Assembly (NCBI RefSeq): GCF_032062135.1 | Contig: NC_092859.1 | Coordinates: 70,385,757 to 70,449,756, forward strand | DNA: 64,000 nt | DNA from: Pyxicephalus adspersus | Taxonomy: Eukaryota > Chordata > Amphibia > Anura > Pyxicephalidae | Reading direction: 5' to 3' | Shown: piece after piece, positions 1 to 11,580 of the stretch | Layout of the letters: each line of letters begins with the position of its first letter | How positions within the stretch are numbered: position 1 is the stretch's first letter | Notes under the pieces: model-generated | What the model was told of the DNA's origin: nothing | Databases searched by the model: none | Seen by the model: only the letters and a program-made list of their open reading frames with translations | Position numbers and translations under genes: made by a program

Positions 1-3000
1 AATAAGGCTCATCCGTCACAGTACAGAGCTACAAGTAGGCTAATAGCATTGTAAGTGTAAAAAAGGCTAATATAATTTTTAGTGTAAAGATTTCTTCTAT
101 ATAGAAAGGCATATAATACAGCAGATGAGGCTAAATGTCTGTTTTGTGTTTTATGAAAACCACTTGGATATTAAAGGGCACATGTGCATACTGTATTTTC
201 AAGATATTCATAAGTATATATTGGTATTCCATCTATAAATCTATACATTGATTCCATTCCATATTAGTGCATTGCCTATGAATGTAATAATGAATGTACC
301 AAATAGCCTGAGATGTATACTTTGGGACTACAGGGAAGGGATGGAGAACAGGATCTCTATGTATCAACTAAAACTCGCTCCTTAGAAGTTTATGAGAAAA
401 CCTCTGACTCCCCTGGAGGGTAAAATGTCAGATATCAATACACAGACTTGATCTAACTTGAGTTGAGTATGTATGCTATATTTGCGATGGTAACTGCCAA
501 TTGGCATAATTTTGTTTTGGGTTGCTGGTATGAAGTCATTTTACACAAGCATTTCTGATTTTAGACAGCTGAACTATAACAAAAAAATATGATTGGGCTT
601 TTACACACACACACACATCATAGTCTTATGATGTACAGCATTTGAGGGTAGATGTTTCTAGGAGATGATGTAGACACTTCTTCTGCACTGATTACAGTGC
701 TTGTGTGATGAAAATGACAAGCAGGGTTGTAACATGCTAGCTGAAGACTGACCCCCACGACAGCTTCAACAGAACACACATCACAACCAGAACTTGCAGG
801 GTAGGGGATACTAGGATTGTAAATTTTTATTAAGTATTGGTTGTCAGTGACTTAGAAACTACTTAGTTCACGAGCATAAAACTTGTGTTTTTTGTGTGTT
901 TTTTACTTAAGAAATATGCCTGCAATAGTAATATTAGTGGAGAGACATTGGCAATAGCATAGTGATAAACTTTACAGACAGATCTTGGGGAATGCTTCTT
1001 CCACACCTGAATACTGACGCTCAAAAGGTGTTAGTGATCTGATGACAGCTTTAACAGTTTACAAAGTATTACTCACAATCGATGGTTACTCTTTATGTGG
1101 CTATTAAAAGTGTTACAAATGTTTCACAAATCTGTGTAATACTAACCAATCCTATGACGAAAGATTGCATACATAGAGATTATTCTTAGTGAAAAGTCCA
1201 TGACAAAATGTTCAGTAGATCTGGAGATACACTCTGCTTCAAACACAAATCTAGACAATTCATATTAAGTGAATTTCTCCATTAGTAAAAGAGGCCTTTC
1301 TGTTTTTGCAAAATGTTGGATCTCAGGGGTCCCTCCCGCATGTCACAAGACACAAGGTTTTACGTACTGTATGTAGTAAAATAAGTTTGGTACCTAACAC
1401 ATTTCTAGTTAGGGAATATTTTTGACAAATTCAATGGTTGCTACCTGACTTTTTTTTAAAAGGTAAAAAAAAAAAGAGGATCTTCTAACTTACTATTATA
1501 AACCCTCTAAATAACCATTTGGACCATTTAGAACACATAGGTTGTCTTAAGGCAGCTCATTCATATAAATGGTTCTTTATTAAAGGTTATGCCACACATT
1601 TTTTTAAATAAGCTGACCAAATGAGGTGCAGCCGCTAATTATGCAATGTAGGATGTTATTTTATACATTGTGATCCACGAACCTACTATGTACTATGCAG
1701 GGATTTTGTATTGATATACTTGCTATAGCAATACAAATATACAGCTTTATCAATTACAGTTATCCACACTTTAATTGTATTATGAAATCTTTGGTGCCTA
1801 CCTGTAAATAATAAACCATCAATAAATATTTACAAGAAGAGTACATTGTGATAAAAACCAATATGGTTCTTGTCAGGTTCTACAAATCTTCAGCATTTAC
1901 AGAGTATTGCTATTTCATGATAAAATAGGTTGTAAATGATCGATGTTATTCTGGGCAGATTTTGTAGAAGTGATATACTGCTACTGAGGATAAGATCATG
2001 GTAAATAATATTGAAGTGTCAAATAAAGCTGGGACTCACCGTTCTGTTAGGATTAATGTGAAAGCAAAGAGAACTAAAAAGCAGAATAATAACTACAGAA
2101 ACGGAAAAAGAATACTAGATCCATAGAAATGGTTTTGTGTTAATTAAAGCCTGTACTTAGTAAACAAGGAGGCTGCCATTATTTACCTAGTTGCCTTGCT
2201 GTCATGTTAATTTAGTCGCTTTTATATGTTCTCAGGTACTGACCTTGAACAAGTAGGTAGATCGGGACTCTTTAATCTACAAGCTTGGTAAAGGTTGGTG
2301 ATTTTGTTTGTAAAAAAAAGAGAATGTTAAGCAAACAAGGTCAGCCATGGCAGCTCTTGTATTTCATCTACAACAGGATTCTTTTCCATGGATCTAAATT
2401 CCTTTCCGTTTCTATTCACTCTCTCCCCAGTCATGCAATGTCCAAGAGCTCCCTCATCAATGTTAACATCTTATCCCCTCCTTCTTACATGTTCAGGTAC
2501 TTAGACTATCTTGACTGGATCAGTTCATCCAGGTATGCCAAGAATGAACGCCAAGTAACATGCACTCAATGTTCACTTTACAAAGTAGGAATGCTTTATT
2601 TTTTATTTATTTATTTACTTTAATATACTTTAATGTGTTTTTTTAAGCCCTGACATTTTACACAGCCCTGCTGAAAAGATTTAATAAAAATCTTTTCTCC
2701 TTGCAAGTTTTCAAATCAAGGCAAAGGTCTGCTTTATTTTTTTGGAGTTTTCAAAACGAAACACTTTTCTAAAGAAGACTTTATCCTTTACCTGTAAAGG
2801 GCCATGTAACAGCTTTTCTTAATTTCTCTCCCATCCCAAGCAACACTAGATACGAAAAGAGAAATCCGTGTGTAAGCTTTAGGTTGCAATGTGTTCTTTA
2901 CACAGGAATGTGTGAGGACTCACAACCAGGAGACAGTGCTGGGTAAATGACCAAGCACCAGTACTCATATCTGGAAGAAAGGGAGTTTAATGTTCCCAAT

Positions 3001-4650
3001 CTTGAAGGAATGAAAGAAAGAAGATTATGGATACTGATTTTTTTAAGGTTTATAAGGTGTCAGCTTGATATGTCAATAATAAAAAGATATTTGCTATTGG
3101 TACACAAACTGCAAAAAAAACTTCATTCTCCTCAAACCAAAGGTATATGTTGGAGGTAGGACTAGACCAAAATGTGTTATTTAACTCCCCCACCATGCCA
3201 GACAGGGTGGCTGTTGGACAGAGCTGTATAAATCTCAGGACTAAACAGACAGAAATAGAAATCCTCCGGCAGGTAAAACAGTTCAGATACATACGGTACA
3301 TATTTCACTGTACATATTTCATCTGTGTTTTTAGCTGTTTGAAAGGGTTCAGCTTTAGGCACAATTCAAATTACAATTCCCTAAAATCTCAGTAAACGTC
3401 CTTGTGGGTAAAACTAGTTAAGAACTAGTTATAATTCATATTAAGCCACTATAATAATGATCAACAAGCAGGGTGCATTTATAATAAATTTCTATCCAAA
3501 AGCCTATTGAAGCTGGCTGCCTAAGACACGTCTCTTTTCTTTCTCAGTAAGTATTTGTAATTAGGGGATAAGAAAGCTCGATAGATAATGCAGTGAGATG
3601 GTACAAGGTTAAGCAAGAACAATAAATCAAAAAAGAATAAAACAAATAGCTGTAATAACGGTGTTTTAAACTGAACCAAATCCTTTTTTGCTGTGTGATG
3701 AAGGAATTTATTGTATGCGTAAGAGAATGTGACCGCATCCAAAATTTTATTTATAACAACTGAAATTAAAAGGAACTGCAGACAAGAAAAGAAAAATCAA
3801 CAGTACATAATAAAGGTTTACATTACAAACGTTCACTTATTAAAGGAGTATATTTTTCACTTTGCTCAGTGGGTGTATTAAAGTCAATCGAAAATTCCTT
3901 TGTTTTTATATATGATGAATTTCCTCTGCAAATGCACATTTAAAGCAGAACTGAAAAAACAAAAAGCTATGAGGCAAACTGTTTATTGTAAAAAACACAT
4001 GTGATGTACCTATCGAGTGTCTTAAGTACACTTATATCTTCTTGCCCTGTTTTGGGCACTATGCATTTTTCCCTGATTCTCTCCTGGGTTTTGTATCTTC
4101 AGACATCATGATTGGCAAGGTGGGAATGACATTCAGTTATTCTCAGCAGACCTGCTTTCTTTAAAAGTATAGCCTTGCTTTAAAGCACTTGACTAAGTCA
4201 ATTGTACTTCTTAAGGAAATCACCCTTGGTATGAGATGTAGAGGTTATAAAATTAAAGGTGTTTTTTACACTACAGATTGACTACATTTACACTACAGCT
4301 TCACTATTGTATGCAGCTGCATAGAAGCTCTAAGCAGATTTATACTTCCTGCACCCCTATGTCAACTGCCCCCTTCCTATCACTAGAACTTGGTGACTTT
4401 AATATCACACAAAGGACTTCTTCAGACAAGCCACCATTGGCTACCGGAACTGCTGCGCTGGCTTTCATATTAACTTGCATTTTAACATTTTATAGCAGCT
4501 GGTACTGAAGCGATCACTACAACACATTACATTGAAAAACTACATGTATAGTTTCAACCGCATGAGCAGTTCACACGTGGGAAGATTCTGTAGCTGAACA
4601 GCAACTTCACCAACCACCTGAAGTAGCCCCAACATAATTTGAAATCTTAA
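1..4650. other. AT-rich non-coding stretch
   Basis: No gene, RNA or repeat boundary could be supported here. The sequence is AT-rich with short homopolymers and a small CA run near 602-617. The longest ORF (2285-2623, 112 codons) has no recognisable motif, and the overlapping ORFs near 3050-3395 on both strands look like chance. If the candidate minus-strand gene at 38.8 kb is real, this stretch could be intron, but nothing here shows that directly. Confidence 0.5.
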
Positions 4651-4848
4651 ATGAAAAACAGGTTAGAAGGAGAAAAGAGAGGGGCTTCAGGCTCTTGTTT
4701 TAAGTTGTGTATTGTTTTAAAAAGCAGTTTAACAGTCTGGTGTCATACATCAGTACAATACTGACACCAGAGTGTTAAACTGCTTTTTAAAATAATACAC
4801 AACTTAAAACAAGAGCCTACATTTTTTTCCTTCTAACCTGTTTTTCAT
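4651..4848. repeat. 198-bp near-palindrome (foldback/MITE-like hairpin)
   Basis: The arm starting ATGAAAAACAGGTTAGAAGG at 4651 is repeated as its reverse complement ending at 4848. Further in, CTCTTGTTTTAAGTTGTGTA (left) pairs with its complement near 4796-4816, and AGCAGTTTAACA pairs with TGTTAAACTGCT. The loop is about 18 nt around 4745-4762 and itself contains CAGTA-CAA-TACTG. The arms differ mainly at 4671-4690, where the left arm has a G/A-rich segment and the right a T-rich one. This is the form of a foldback element or a MITE that is all terminal inverted repeat. A transcript from either strand would fold into a long hairpin. I could not identify a target-site duplication. Confidence 0.85.
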
Positions 4849-5705
4849 ACACAAAGAAGAGCGGCTCACATATATTCCAATTACCTTTTATGGAAAGGAA
4901 TCTGCGCTCATACCCCTGATTTAAAATCAGAATCACACCAAGAATATTGAATATAATTAGCCCCAGCAAGGTAACTGCTGTCCTGTTATGCTAGCATCCT
5001 ACAACTTTACACTTATTATTAATATCCATGTGAACTGTACAGTACAAAAAATACTCAAACTTTGCAGACATGACAGCAATGGGTTCCTATTTGTGTTGAG
5101 ATTCTAGACCTCAGCCTAGAATCTTTTTATCACACACAGGAAGCTGTTACTGTCAGCACCATGAAGCAATAGTTGTGTATCACCCCTTGCAGCCCAGACA
5201 TCAGGACTGCAGGCTATGTTAGCTATCCTAAAATCTGGCCTTGACAAAAGACATTTTAGAGACTGGCCTATTTTTCTACAACAGGATCAACATTTGATGA
5301 AATATGTTTAACCCTATTGTATAAACCGTGCAAGGAAAAAAAGAACTACTTGCAGAATGTAGTCACCAATATCAACTACTCAGACCAGTAAAAGATGGAT
5401 TCTAAACGGCTGTGATGACAATTAGTTTCATGTACTGTTACCTGAAGTACTACACCAAAACAAAAATCAGACCAACTAAAACTGATTTCAGCTTTATATA
5501 CTCTATTTATCACCAAACTGCATTTTCATGGATTCCCTCTTTGCATAAAACCTGGCACCTATATGCAGCATTTTATTAAATCTTTCTGTGAATATACAGC
5601 CTAATATTTTTTATTTGCCATAGTGTTTCCTGTGTCTTACCATTTCTATATATGAATATCTTTGCTTTCACCATGAACCCCTGATCGGCTACAAATGCTG
5701 TTATA
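4849..5705. other. Non-coding stretch without recognised features
   Basis: Nothing supportable was seen between the hairpin and the MITE at 5706; the sequence is AT-rich with no ORF of note. Confidence 0.5.
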
Positions 5706-6127
5706 CCCTGTTTCCCCGATTATAAGGCACTGTCTTATATTTTTTTGTCCCCTTCTGATCACTCTAGGCAATGATTGTCCTCTTCTGATCACTCTATGCA
5801 ATGACTGTCCGCTTCTGATCACTCTATGCCATTGATTGTCCCCTTCTGTTCACTTACCGGTAATTAAGTGTAGGGATCTCCGTTAGGGCAGGGATCTCCG
5901 TTAGGCAGGGATCAGCAGCTTGAAGCAGAATGCCGGCTTGTTACTTTCAGTTTCACTCTGCACTGCAGCCAGGAGCAGACACGTGCTGCAGCCAGCATCA
6001 AGGAGACGCACACAGGATCAAATATCGGGGGATGTCTTATTCACGGGTGAGTGTCTTATTTAATTGTTTTTTCAAAAATCGGGGGTGGCTTATTTAATGG
6101 GGATGTCTTAAAATCGGGGAAACACGA
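5706..6127. mobile_element. MITE with TIRs CCCTGTTTCCCCGAT, TA-flanked
   Basis: The left end reads CCCTGTTTCCCCGATTATAA after TA at 5704-5705. The right end, read on the minus strand from 6129, is TA then TCGTGTTTCCCCGATTTTAA. The two ends form imperfect inverted repeats of about 20 bp and both abut TA, as expected for Tc1/mariner-type insertion, though superfamily assignment is inference. The inside has a 30-bp tandem repeat (5747-5837) and, near the right end, several ATCGGGG/GTCTTATT motifs. At 422 bp it carries no ORF and is non-autonomous. Its internal repeat unit reappears in the element at 54817. Confidence 0.7.
5747..5860 (+). repeat. 30-bp tandem repeat inside MITE
   Basis: The unit is close to GTCCCCTTCTGATCACTCTA followed by TGCAATGATT. 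Full copies begin at 5747, 5777 and 5807 (the last has one extra base), with a partial fourth from 5838. The same unit occurs once at 54909-54937 inside a MITE with a different-looking terminus. Confidence 0.85.
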
Positions 6128-9100
6128 TAACACTTCCATCTGTAGCTTTTTAGGGGGATATTTTACAATTGAAATTTCTTATTAAAGCTAAGTTTATCAG
6201 TAACTAAAAAAAGAACTTTTAGCTTTTATTTTGACTGATAAATATTATTGGATCAATGCCAGCATTTCACTGCATTCACAGAATTTCTCCCTAGAAAACA
6301 TTTTTAATTTATAACATTTAATATAGTAACCCTTCAATACATTCTCTAGCATGAAATACACTATTTAAAATTTGTGAAGTTATAATATGCCTACAAATAG
6401 CCTCTTTTGAATAGATTGTGAATGTTGACATTGGAAAAGATTGTGTTACATTATAAAGTCACAGAAACAGTTTGTAATACTTGACCTTGTAAAGAAGATG
6501 CATAGCATTATCTTAACAAAGGTCCTCTACGCGCTCAATACTTGGAATAGTCTCTGAAATTGTTGCAGATTGCTTGCATGTCATCGCCTGAGGTCTAATG
6601 CTCAATGAATAAGCATCAAAGCGCAAACACAGTCACTGGAAAATATGTATCAAGTGTTACCAACCAGAACATTGCTTAATAAGACAGATGGAAATTCTTC
6701 CATTTTTTATTTGGTGCTCTTAACTAGTCACTGATTTAGAGACCAATACTTTTGAAAACCTTAGCTTGTTCAAAATGCCCTTGAATTTTCTGAACAGTGA
6801 ATTTAATGGGCCACAATGGTAGCAGTTATGTGACTGAGCATGAGGTTCAAAACTAAATTGTGTTTAAATAAATGCTCTGCAGGGAGGGGATTCTACTTAA
6901 TAAATATCATACAAATAATCATCACATGTTCAACTTATTAAAGTGTATGTAAACTGTATATGTTTTTCAGTATGTTTGGCATTATGCATCATTGTATAAG
7001 GTTTTAGAGATTTACAGATCCTGCCACTAATACTACTTAGGCTATGTTAAGACTGGCAGTGAGGTTGAGATGCGTTTTTCCGCTTTTTTATGTCAGGGAA
7101 CCACTGCCTCTGGGGAAATGCTACATGTCGATTCTCCCTGCGGCAGTGCCAAAGAGAATGAACTGGACTTCATTCTCTGTGCTGAACAATTTTCTTTAGT
7201 ACTGGCTGCGCCTATGCAATAACTCCCTATAGACTTTCCTATGAAGGGGGCCCTACTCCTATATTAAAGAGACCTTTTAAGTTTTAGGGAGTTGCAGAAC
7301 AATGATGTATGGTCAGAGGAAGGAACCAGTCAGTTTTACAGTGGAGTTTAGGGGTCCAGTTCTTTGTGCTGGACAGCAGGAGAGGAAATTATTCAGCCCC
7401 TTCCCAATATGTAGATGCCTTGACAGATGATGTTGATTATGTGACAGAGTCCTGTTAATACCATTACCTCAGATGATTTCTAAATAAGTCTTTTTGTCTT
7501 TATGTCTTATTTTTATTGCTGGTTATTTCTTACAAAAAGTTAAACACAAGACCAAGAGGTGACTCACTGGAGGTAAGACCACAAATACAATATTGTGCTT
7601 CATATCACTACATTTTTAAAAGCACAACATGTCTAACATTACTATAGCAGCTTTAATTTGCTCTTAAATATATCCCATAGGGTTGGAAAGGAAATATGGT
7701 GGATATATGAGTCAAAGATAACTAAGGGAGAAGTTGTAAGTAGTGTTCGTACCTGTGGGGGAGGCAACTTCCAACCTATGCTGACAGCAGGCATGTAATG
7801 ACTATAGTTGTGAGCTAGTCAAAGTAAACCTATCCAACTTATAGTGTGACTTTTTGAGACCAGGAGAATCTAGCTCTTGGTGCATTCACCCTTTTTTTCT
7901 GCCACAGTAATAAAAGCATTGTATGGATACAATGACTGTGGCATATATGTACAATGTCTACATTGCGTAGGTTTAGAATTTGAGTTCTACAAGCCATACT
8001 CTTCTACAACCAAAGGTTGTTTTGGTCATTTAAAGACCCTTGCAACTCTACTGCAAATACCTTACTTTATTTTTTAACCTACAGCAAAAAAAATAAAAAA
8101 ATAAACTGAAACACAATTGGCAGTGATAGTCTATACAGAAAACATTTGTCAAAACATCTAACATATTATACTCCAAATTAACCAAAGTATATGTATAATA
8201 ATTTGCACAGTCTTATCATTCACAGACAAGTACAAAGCACCTAGTTTATATACTCCTTGTCTGTAGTAAATATTCCCAGTTAGGAACTCCATTGGGATAC
8301 TGCTGGGGACTCAGTGGATTAGTCTGGCTTCTGAGTATATTTGTCCTTGGTAGATGACACAGAAGCAGATTTACTTGAATGTCTTTACTTTTACCACTTA
8401 TTTCAAAGATCAGCATATTAATGGCTTTCTATTTCAACGCATTTAGTATCATACATTTTTCTTCATAATTCTGAGATCGTAATGTGGATATAAAACTCAA
8501 AATCTTTAAATTGTATACTTATATGGATATTTAGTGCCAACATCTACTGCTGTGATTTAGGGAATCCACAGTCATGTAACTATGCACTATGCATAGGCAC
8601 CATCTTAATAATATGAAAACAGGCAATTTAACACTAATACTGCATATTCAAAGTAAGTATTTAACATAAATTTTAGTTAGTTTAATGGCATTAAAAATAA
8701 TCATACTATTGTAGAATACCCTTGATCTGGTGAAAGGGGTCCATCTGTATCCTGATAATCCCCTTGAATCCCAAATGGACAGTTAGACCCTCAGGTAACC
8801 CTTCTCTCACCCACATGTATATTCATAATCGAGTAACCCGAATTTTATCCACAAATATCATTAGAAGATTGGGTAAAGGTTTTCACCTACTGGACTCATC
8901 TGTTTTTTTGGTCTGCTGAATCCTACTATTTTTTACCACTGTGCTTAAAATATGGACGGAAAAGTCTTGTCTTGTAAGTGAAAGTCTTGAATGTACAACT
9001 GAACTCAGGAAAATAAAATACTGGTGGGCACTTTTTGGTAGATAAGATTTGTTTCTCTTGCCAAAAAAACTCCACTGCACTATTGTCTATACCTAGGAGT

Positions 9101-9550
9101 GGAACTTAATGATAGGAAGGGGTAACTTCATCTTGCAAGAACAGAAGTTGCATCATCACTTGTGGCCCCATGGCTGAAGAAGCAAGATGTCGGCTGCAGA
9201 AGAAGCTTAGGTAAATATGGCAACAGCATATCTGGTTTGCTGAGGAAGAACACAAAGCTGTTATCCCTGAAACACACTGCTTTACCATACATACTTGTAC
9301 ATTATGGCTGATGTGCCCCCCAGATCCCCAGCCTTCAGTTCTGGAATGCACAAGCAGATAACTGATGAAAGAAAACACAATCAACCCATCTCTGAAACAA
9401 GCACTGCAAATCTGCATATTTTTCACCATGCACAAAGGACTCTTTGTAGAACTTGCAGAAATCTGGTAAAAACATACTTGAAAATAAACCTTTTTTTTAT
9501 TTTTTGCATTTATTGTGGTATGTACTCAAATATATAATATATACACAGTG

Positions 9551-9554
<4 letters not shown>
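6128..9554. other. Non-coding stretch, possible old MITE near 7037-7260
   Basis: No gene is supportable. Around 7037-7260 the text GGCTATGTTAAGACTGGCAG and the following GC-richer segment resemble repeats I associate with frogs, and a small inverted pair GAATGAAnTGGACTTCATTC sits at about 7157-7176, but I could not define both ends. The rest is AT-rich with no motif seen. Confidence 0.4.

Positions 9555-9602
<48 letters not shown>
9555..9602. repeat. (TA)n microsatellite
   Basis: Nearly pure TA dinucleotide repeat of about 48 bp directly abutting the 3' tail of a minus-strand LINE copy. Short ORFs through it (poly Ile-Tyr) are artefacts. Confidence 0.95.
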
Positions 9603-9605
<3 letters not shown>

Positions 9606-9872
9606 AAACAGGATTTATATAGCGCCAATATATTACACAGCGCTGTACATAATTAAATAGGGGTTGCAAATGACAGACAGATAAAGAGAAGAACACATGA
9701 GGAGGAGAGGACCCTTCCCCGAAAAAAGCTTACAATCTAGGAGGTGGGGGGAATTATCACACAATAGAAGGGGAGATATGGATTGGTGGGTAAGTCGTGA
9801 AGGTTTTAAAAGACAGAAGAAGATGGGTAGGCAAGTTTGAAAACATGGGTTTTGAGTGCTCTTTTAAATTAG

Positions 9873-9873
<1 letters not shown>
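9601..9873 (-). mobile_element. L2-type LINE, 3' end with ORF2 C-terminus
   Basis: Read on the minus strand, this copy starts in the last codons of a reverse-transcriptase ORF, FKRALKTHVFKLAYPSSSVF then a stop, the usual ending (FKxxLKTHLF-like) of CR1/L2/Rex-clade ORF2 proteins. The 3' UTR follows: TTGTAAGCTT, a TCCTCTCCTCCT-type segment, GTCTGTCATTTGCAACCCC, then CAGCGCTGTGTAATATATTG and GGCGCTATATAAATCCTG, finishing in a TTTAATAA tail. This is the L2-like 3' end. The copy is 5'-truncated, as is typical of target-primed reverse transcription, and its 5' side is now a TA microsatellite. It encodes no complete protein and is a dead fragment. Confidence 0.8.
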
Positions 9874-9953
<80 letters not shown>

Positions 9954-9985
9954 CATACATACACACACACACACACATACATACA
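9874..9985. repeat. (TA)n-(CA)n compound microsatellite
   Basis: About 80 bp of TA repeat followed by TACATACA and a CA run to about 9985. It lies between two LINE copies. Confidence 0.95.
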
Positions 9986-10057
9986 GCACTCTGGTAGGAG
10001 GAGCAAGAGCCAAATAGTACCGCAGGTCAGGATTATTAGAAAATAATTATATATATA

Positions 10058-10290
10058 ATTATTAAACAGGATTTATATAGCGCCAATGTAAGTATAAACA
10101 TGGGTTTTGAGCGCTCTTTTAAATGAGCAGAAAGTAGGAGCAAGCTGAATAGAATGTGGAAGACCATTCCAGAGTGTTGGGGCAGCTCTAGAAAAGTCTT
10201 GGAGCCGTGTGTGTGATGAGGTTATGAGTGAGAAAGTCAGTAGTAGGTAATTAGAGGAGCTAAGAGAGTGGCTAGGGGTGTGTGTGAATA
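10058..10290 (-). mobile_element. L2-type LINE fragment with internal deletion
   Basis: On the minus strand, 10097-10290 encodes the extreme C-terminal part of LINE ORF2, including RLQDFSRAAPTLWNGLPHSI and then FKRALKTHV. The LWNxLP...FKxxLKTH pattern is characteristic of CR1/L2/Rex ORF2 C-termini. The tail GGCGCTATATAAATCCTGTT at 10060-10083 follows almost at once, so most of the 3' UTR present in the neighbouring copy (9601-9873) is missing. The two copies overlap in content (both hold AAAACCCATGTTT), so they are separate insertions or a rearranged duplication. Confidence 0.75.
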
Positions 10291-10340
10291 CAAATGATCT
10301 AATTGTATTTTAACTGTGTATTTACTGTTCAATTTCAAAT

Positions 10341-10489
10341 GCAGTTGCTCCTAAACTCCGGGCACCGTCCTCTCCTCCTGTGTCACTGTCTGTATCTGTC
10401 AGTCATTTGCAACCTCTATTTATTGTACAGCATTGCCTAATATGTTGGAGCTATATAAATACTGTTTAATAGTAATAATAATAATAACA
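10341..10489 (+). mobile_element. L2-type LINE/SINE 3' tail
   Basis: Opposite in orientation to the two copies upstream. It contains CTCTCCTCCTGTGTCACTGT, CATTTGCAACCTCTATTTA, a decayed CAGCATTGCCTAATATGTTG and GAGCTATATAAATACTG, ending in an AATAATAATAAT tail. Only the 3' UTR portion is present, so LINE and tail-sharing SINE cannot be told apart. Confidence 0.75.
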
Positions 10490-11112
10490 GCCATAAGAAT
10501 TCAAACAGTACCAAATAATTTAATGAGACCATTCAAGAAATTATGAAATAAAGTGTGCACACTGCTAGAAACAAAGAAAGTAGATTGCACGAAGAAATCT
10601 ATGCCTATTCTATGCATATATGTACCGCAAATTCAGAGGAGATCAGTGATTAAAATGCACAATCACCATGACAACTGTAATATACAGGTTGAGTGAAGGC
10701 TTCCAGTGTAGAAAAAAATTAGGATTTGCCAAGAAAATTTGAGATGGTAGAAGTCAACTGAGGTCATGATGTGACTTGCTGGTTGCCTTTGTTCATCCTT
10801 TACAAGTCCATATGTTGCAGCTTCACAAGACAGCTTGCAAATATGGTCTGCAAACCTCAAAACAGTTTTAAGATGACATTTGGTTGATGTTTAAATATGC
10901 TCAGGCAAGTCTGATTCCTGTACTTGTTGTTTTCTGTCTCATAACTGCATCTGATCTGAGCTGTTGTTATCATGTCACATACAACAAATACTTCATAGCA
11001 AAAAAATAATTTATGTTGTTTGGCTCCCATACTCTCTAGACATAAGCTGGTGCTGGCATACAATGAATGGAAAGTATCAGTATAATATCCACGCTAGTTA
11101 TTATTATCACAA
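10490..11112. other. Non-coding stretch without recognised features
   Basis: AT-rich; the short ORFs on both strands have no recognisable features. Nothing else seen. Confidence 0.5.
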
Positions 11113-11580
11113 TAAAGCGTACCTAAACTCAGAATTTTTACTTTACATAAAAGGGTAGACATTTATTTAAAGTAAAAATTCTGTTTGTTTGTGTTTTTTT
11201 TAGGCAATCAAGAATGAATGGGAGCTCGGGACCTCCAGGGATACCTACGTCACGCATCCCTTCGCTGCTCTTTCTGCACATGCCTGAGCATTCTGGGCAT
11301 TCGCAGAAGGAGCCCTTTCCTCAAAAGGGAAGGGACTGTTAATCTCATGCATGCGCAGTGAGACCGGCAAGTTTTTTCCCCCAATCTATGTTACCCGATC
11401 TCACGTCTGTGTCAGGTGACGTGGGAAAAAGAAGACGGAAGAAGAGAGAAGATGCTGTTGCCTGGTGCTCCCTCTGCGCCGGCCCGAAGACAGATACCAG
11501 GACGATGTGGGACCCAATAAAGTAAACCTCTCAAAGGATTGACTGCTCTGTGGTAGTTTTGGGTTTACTTCCTCTTTGAG
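11113..11580. mobile_element. Inverted-repeat element, AAAGCGTACCTAAACTC ends
   Basis: The left end AAAGCGTACCTAAACTCAGA (11114) and the right end read on the minus strand, AAAGAGGAAGTAAACCCAAA (11578), are imperfect inverted repeats of about 20 bp. A sub-terminal hairpin near the left end pairs AATTTTTACTTTACATAAA with its complement near 11170-11185. The interior is GC-richer (CTCGGGACCTCCAGGGATAC, CACGTCACC-like motifs) and has no ORF. A second copy of the left half lies in reverse orientation at 40120-40376, confirming a dispersed family. The target-site duplication is not clear, so the superfamily is left open. Confidence 0.65.

Noticed and set aside
9601..9656. CRISPR-like or phage-like repeats
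   Set aside because: The repeated AGCGCC text is the LINE/SINE tail; spacing is irregular and there are no cas genes; the genome is eukaryotic.
9453..9978. ORFs made of Ile-Tyr repeats
   Set aside because: They are TA microsatellites read in frame.
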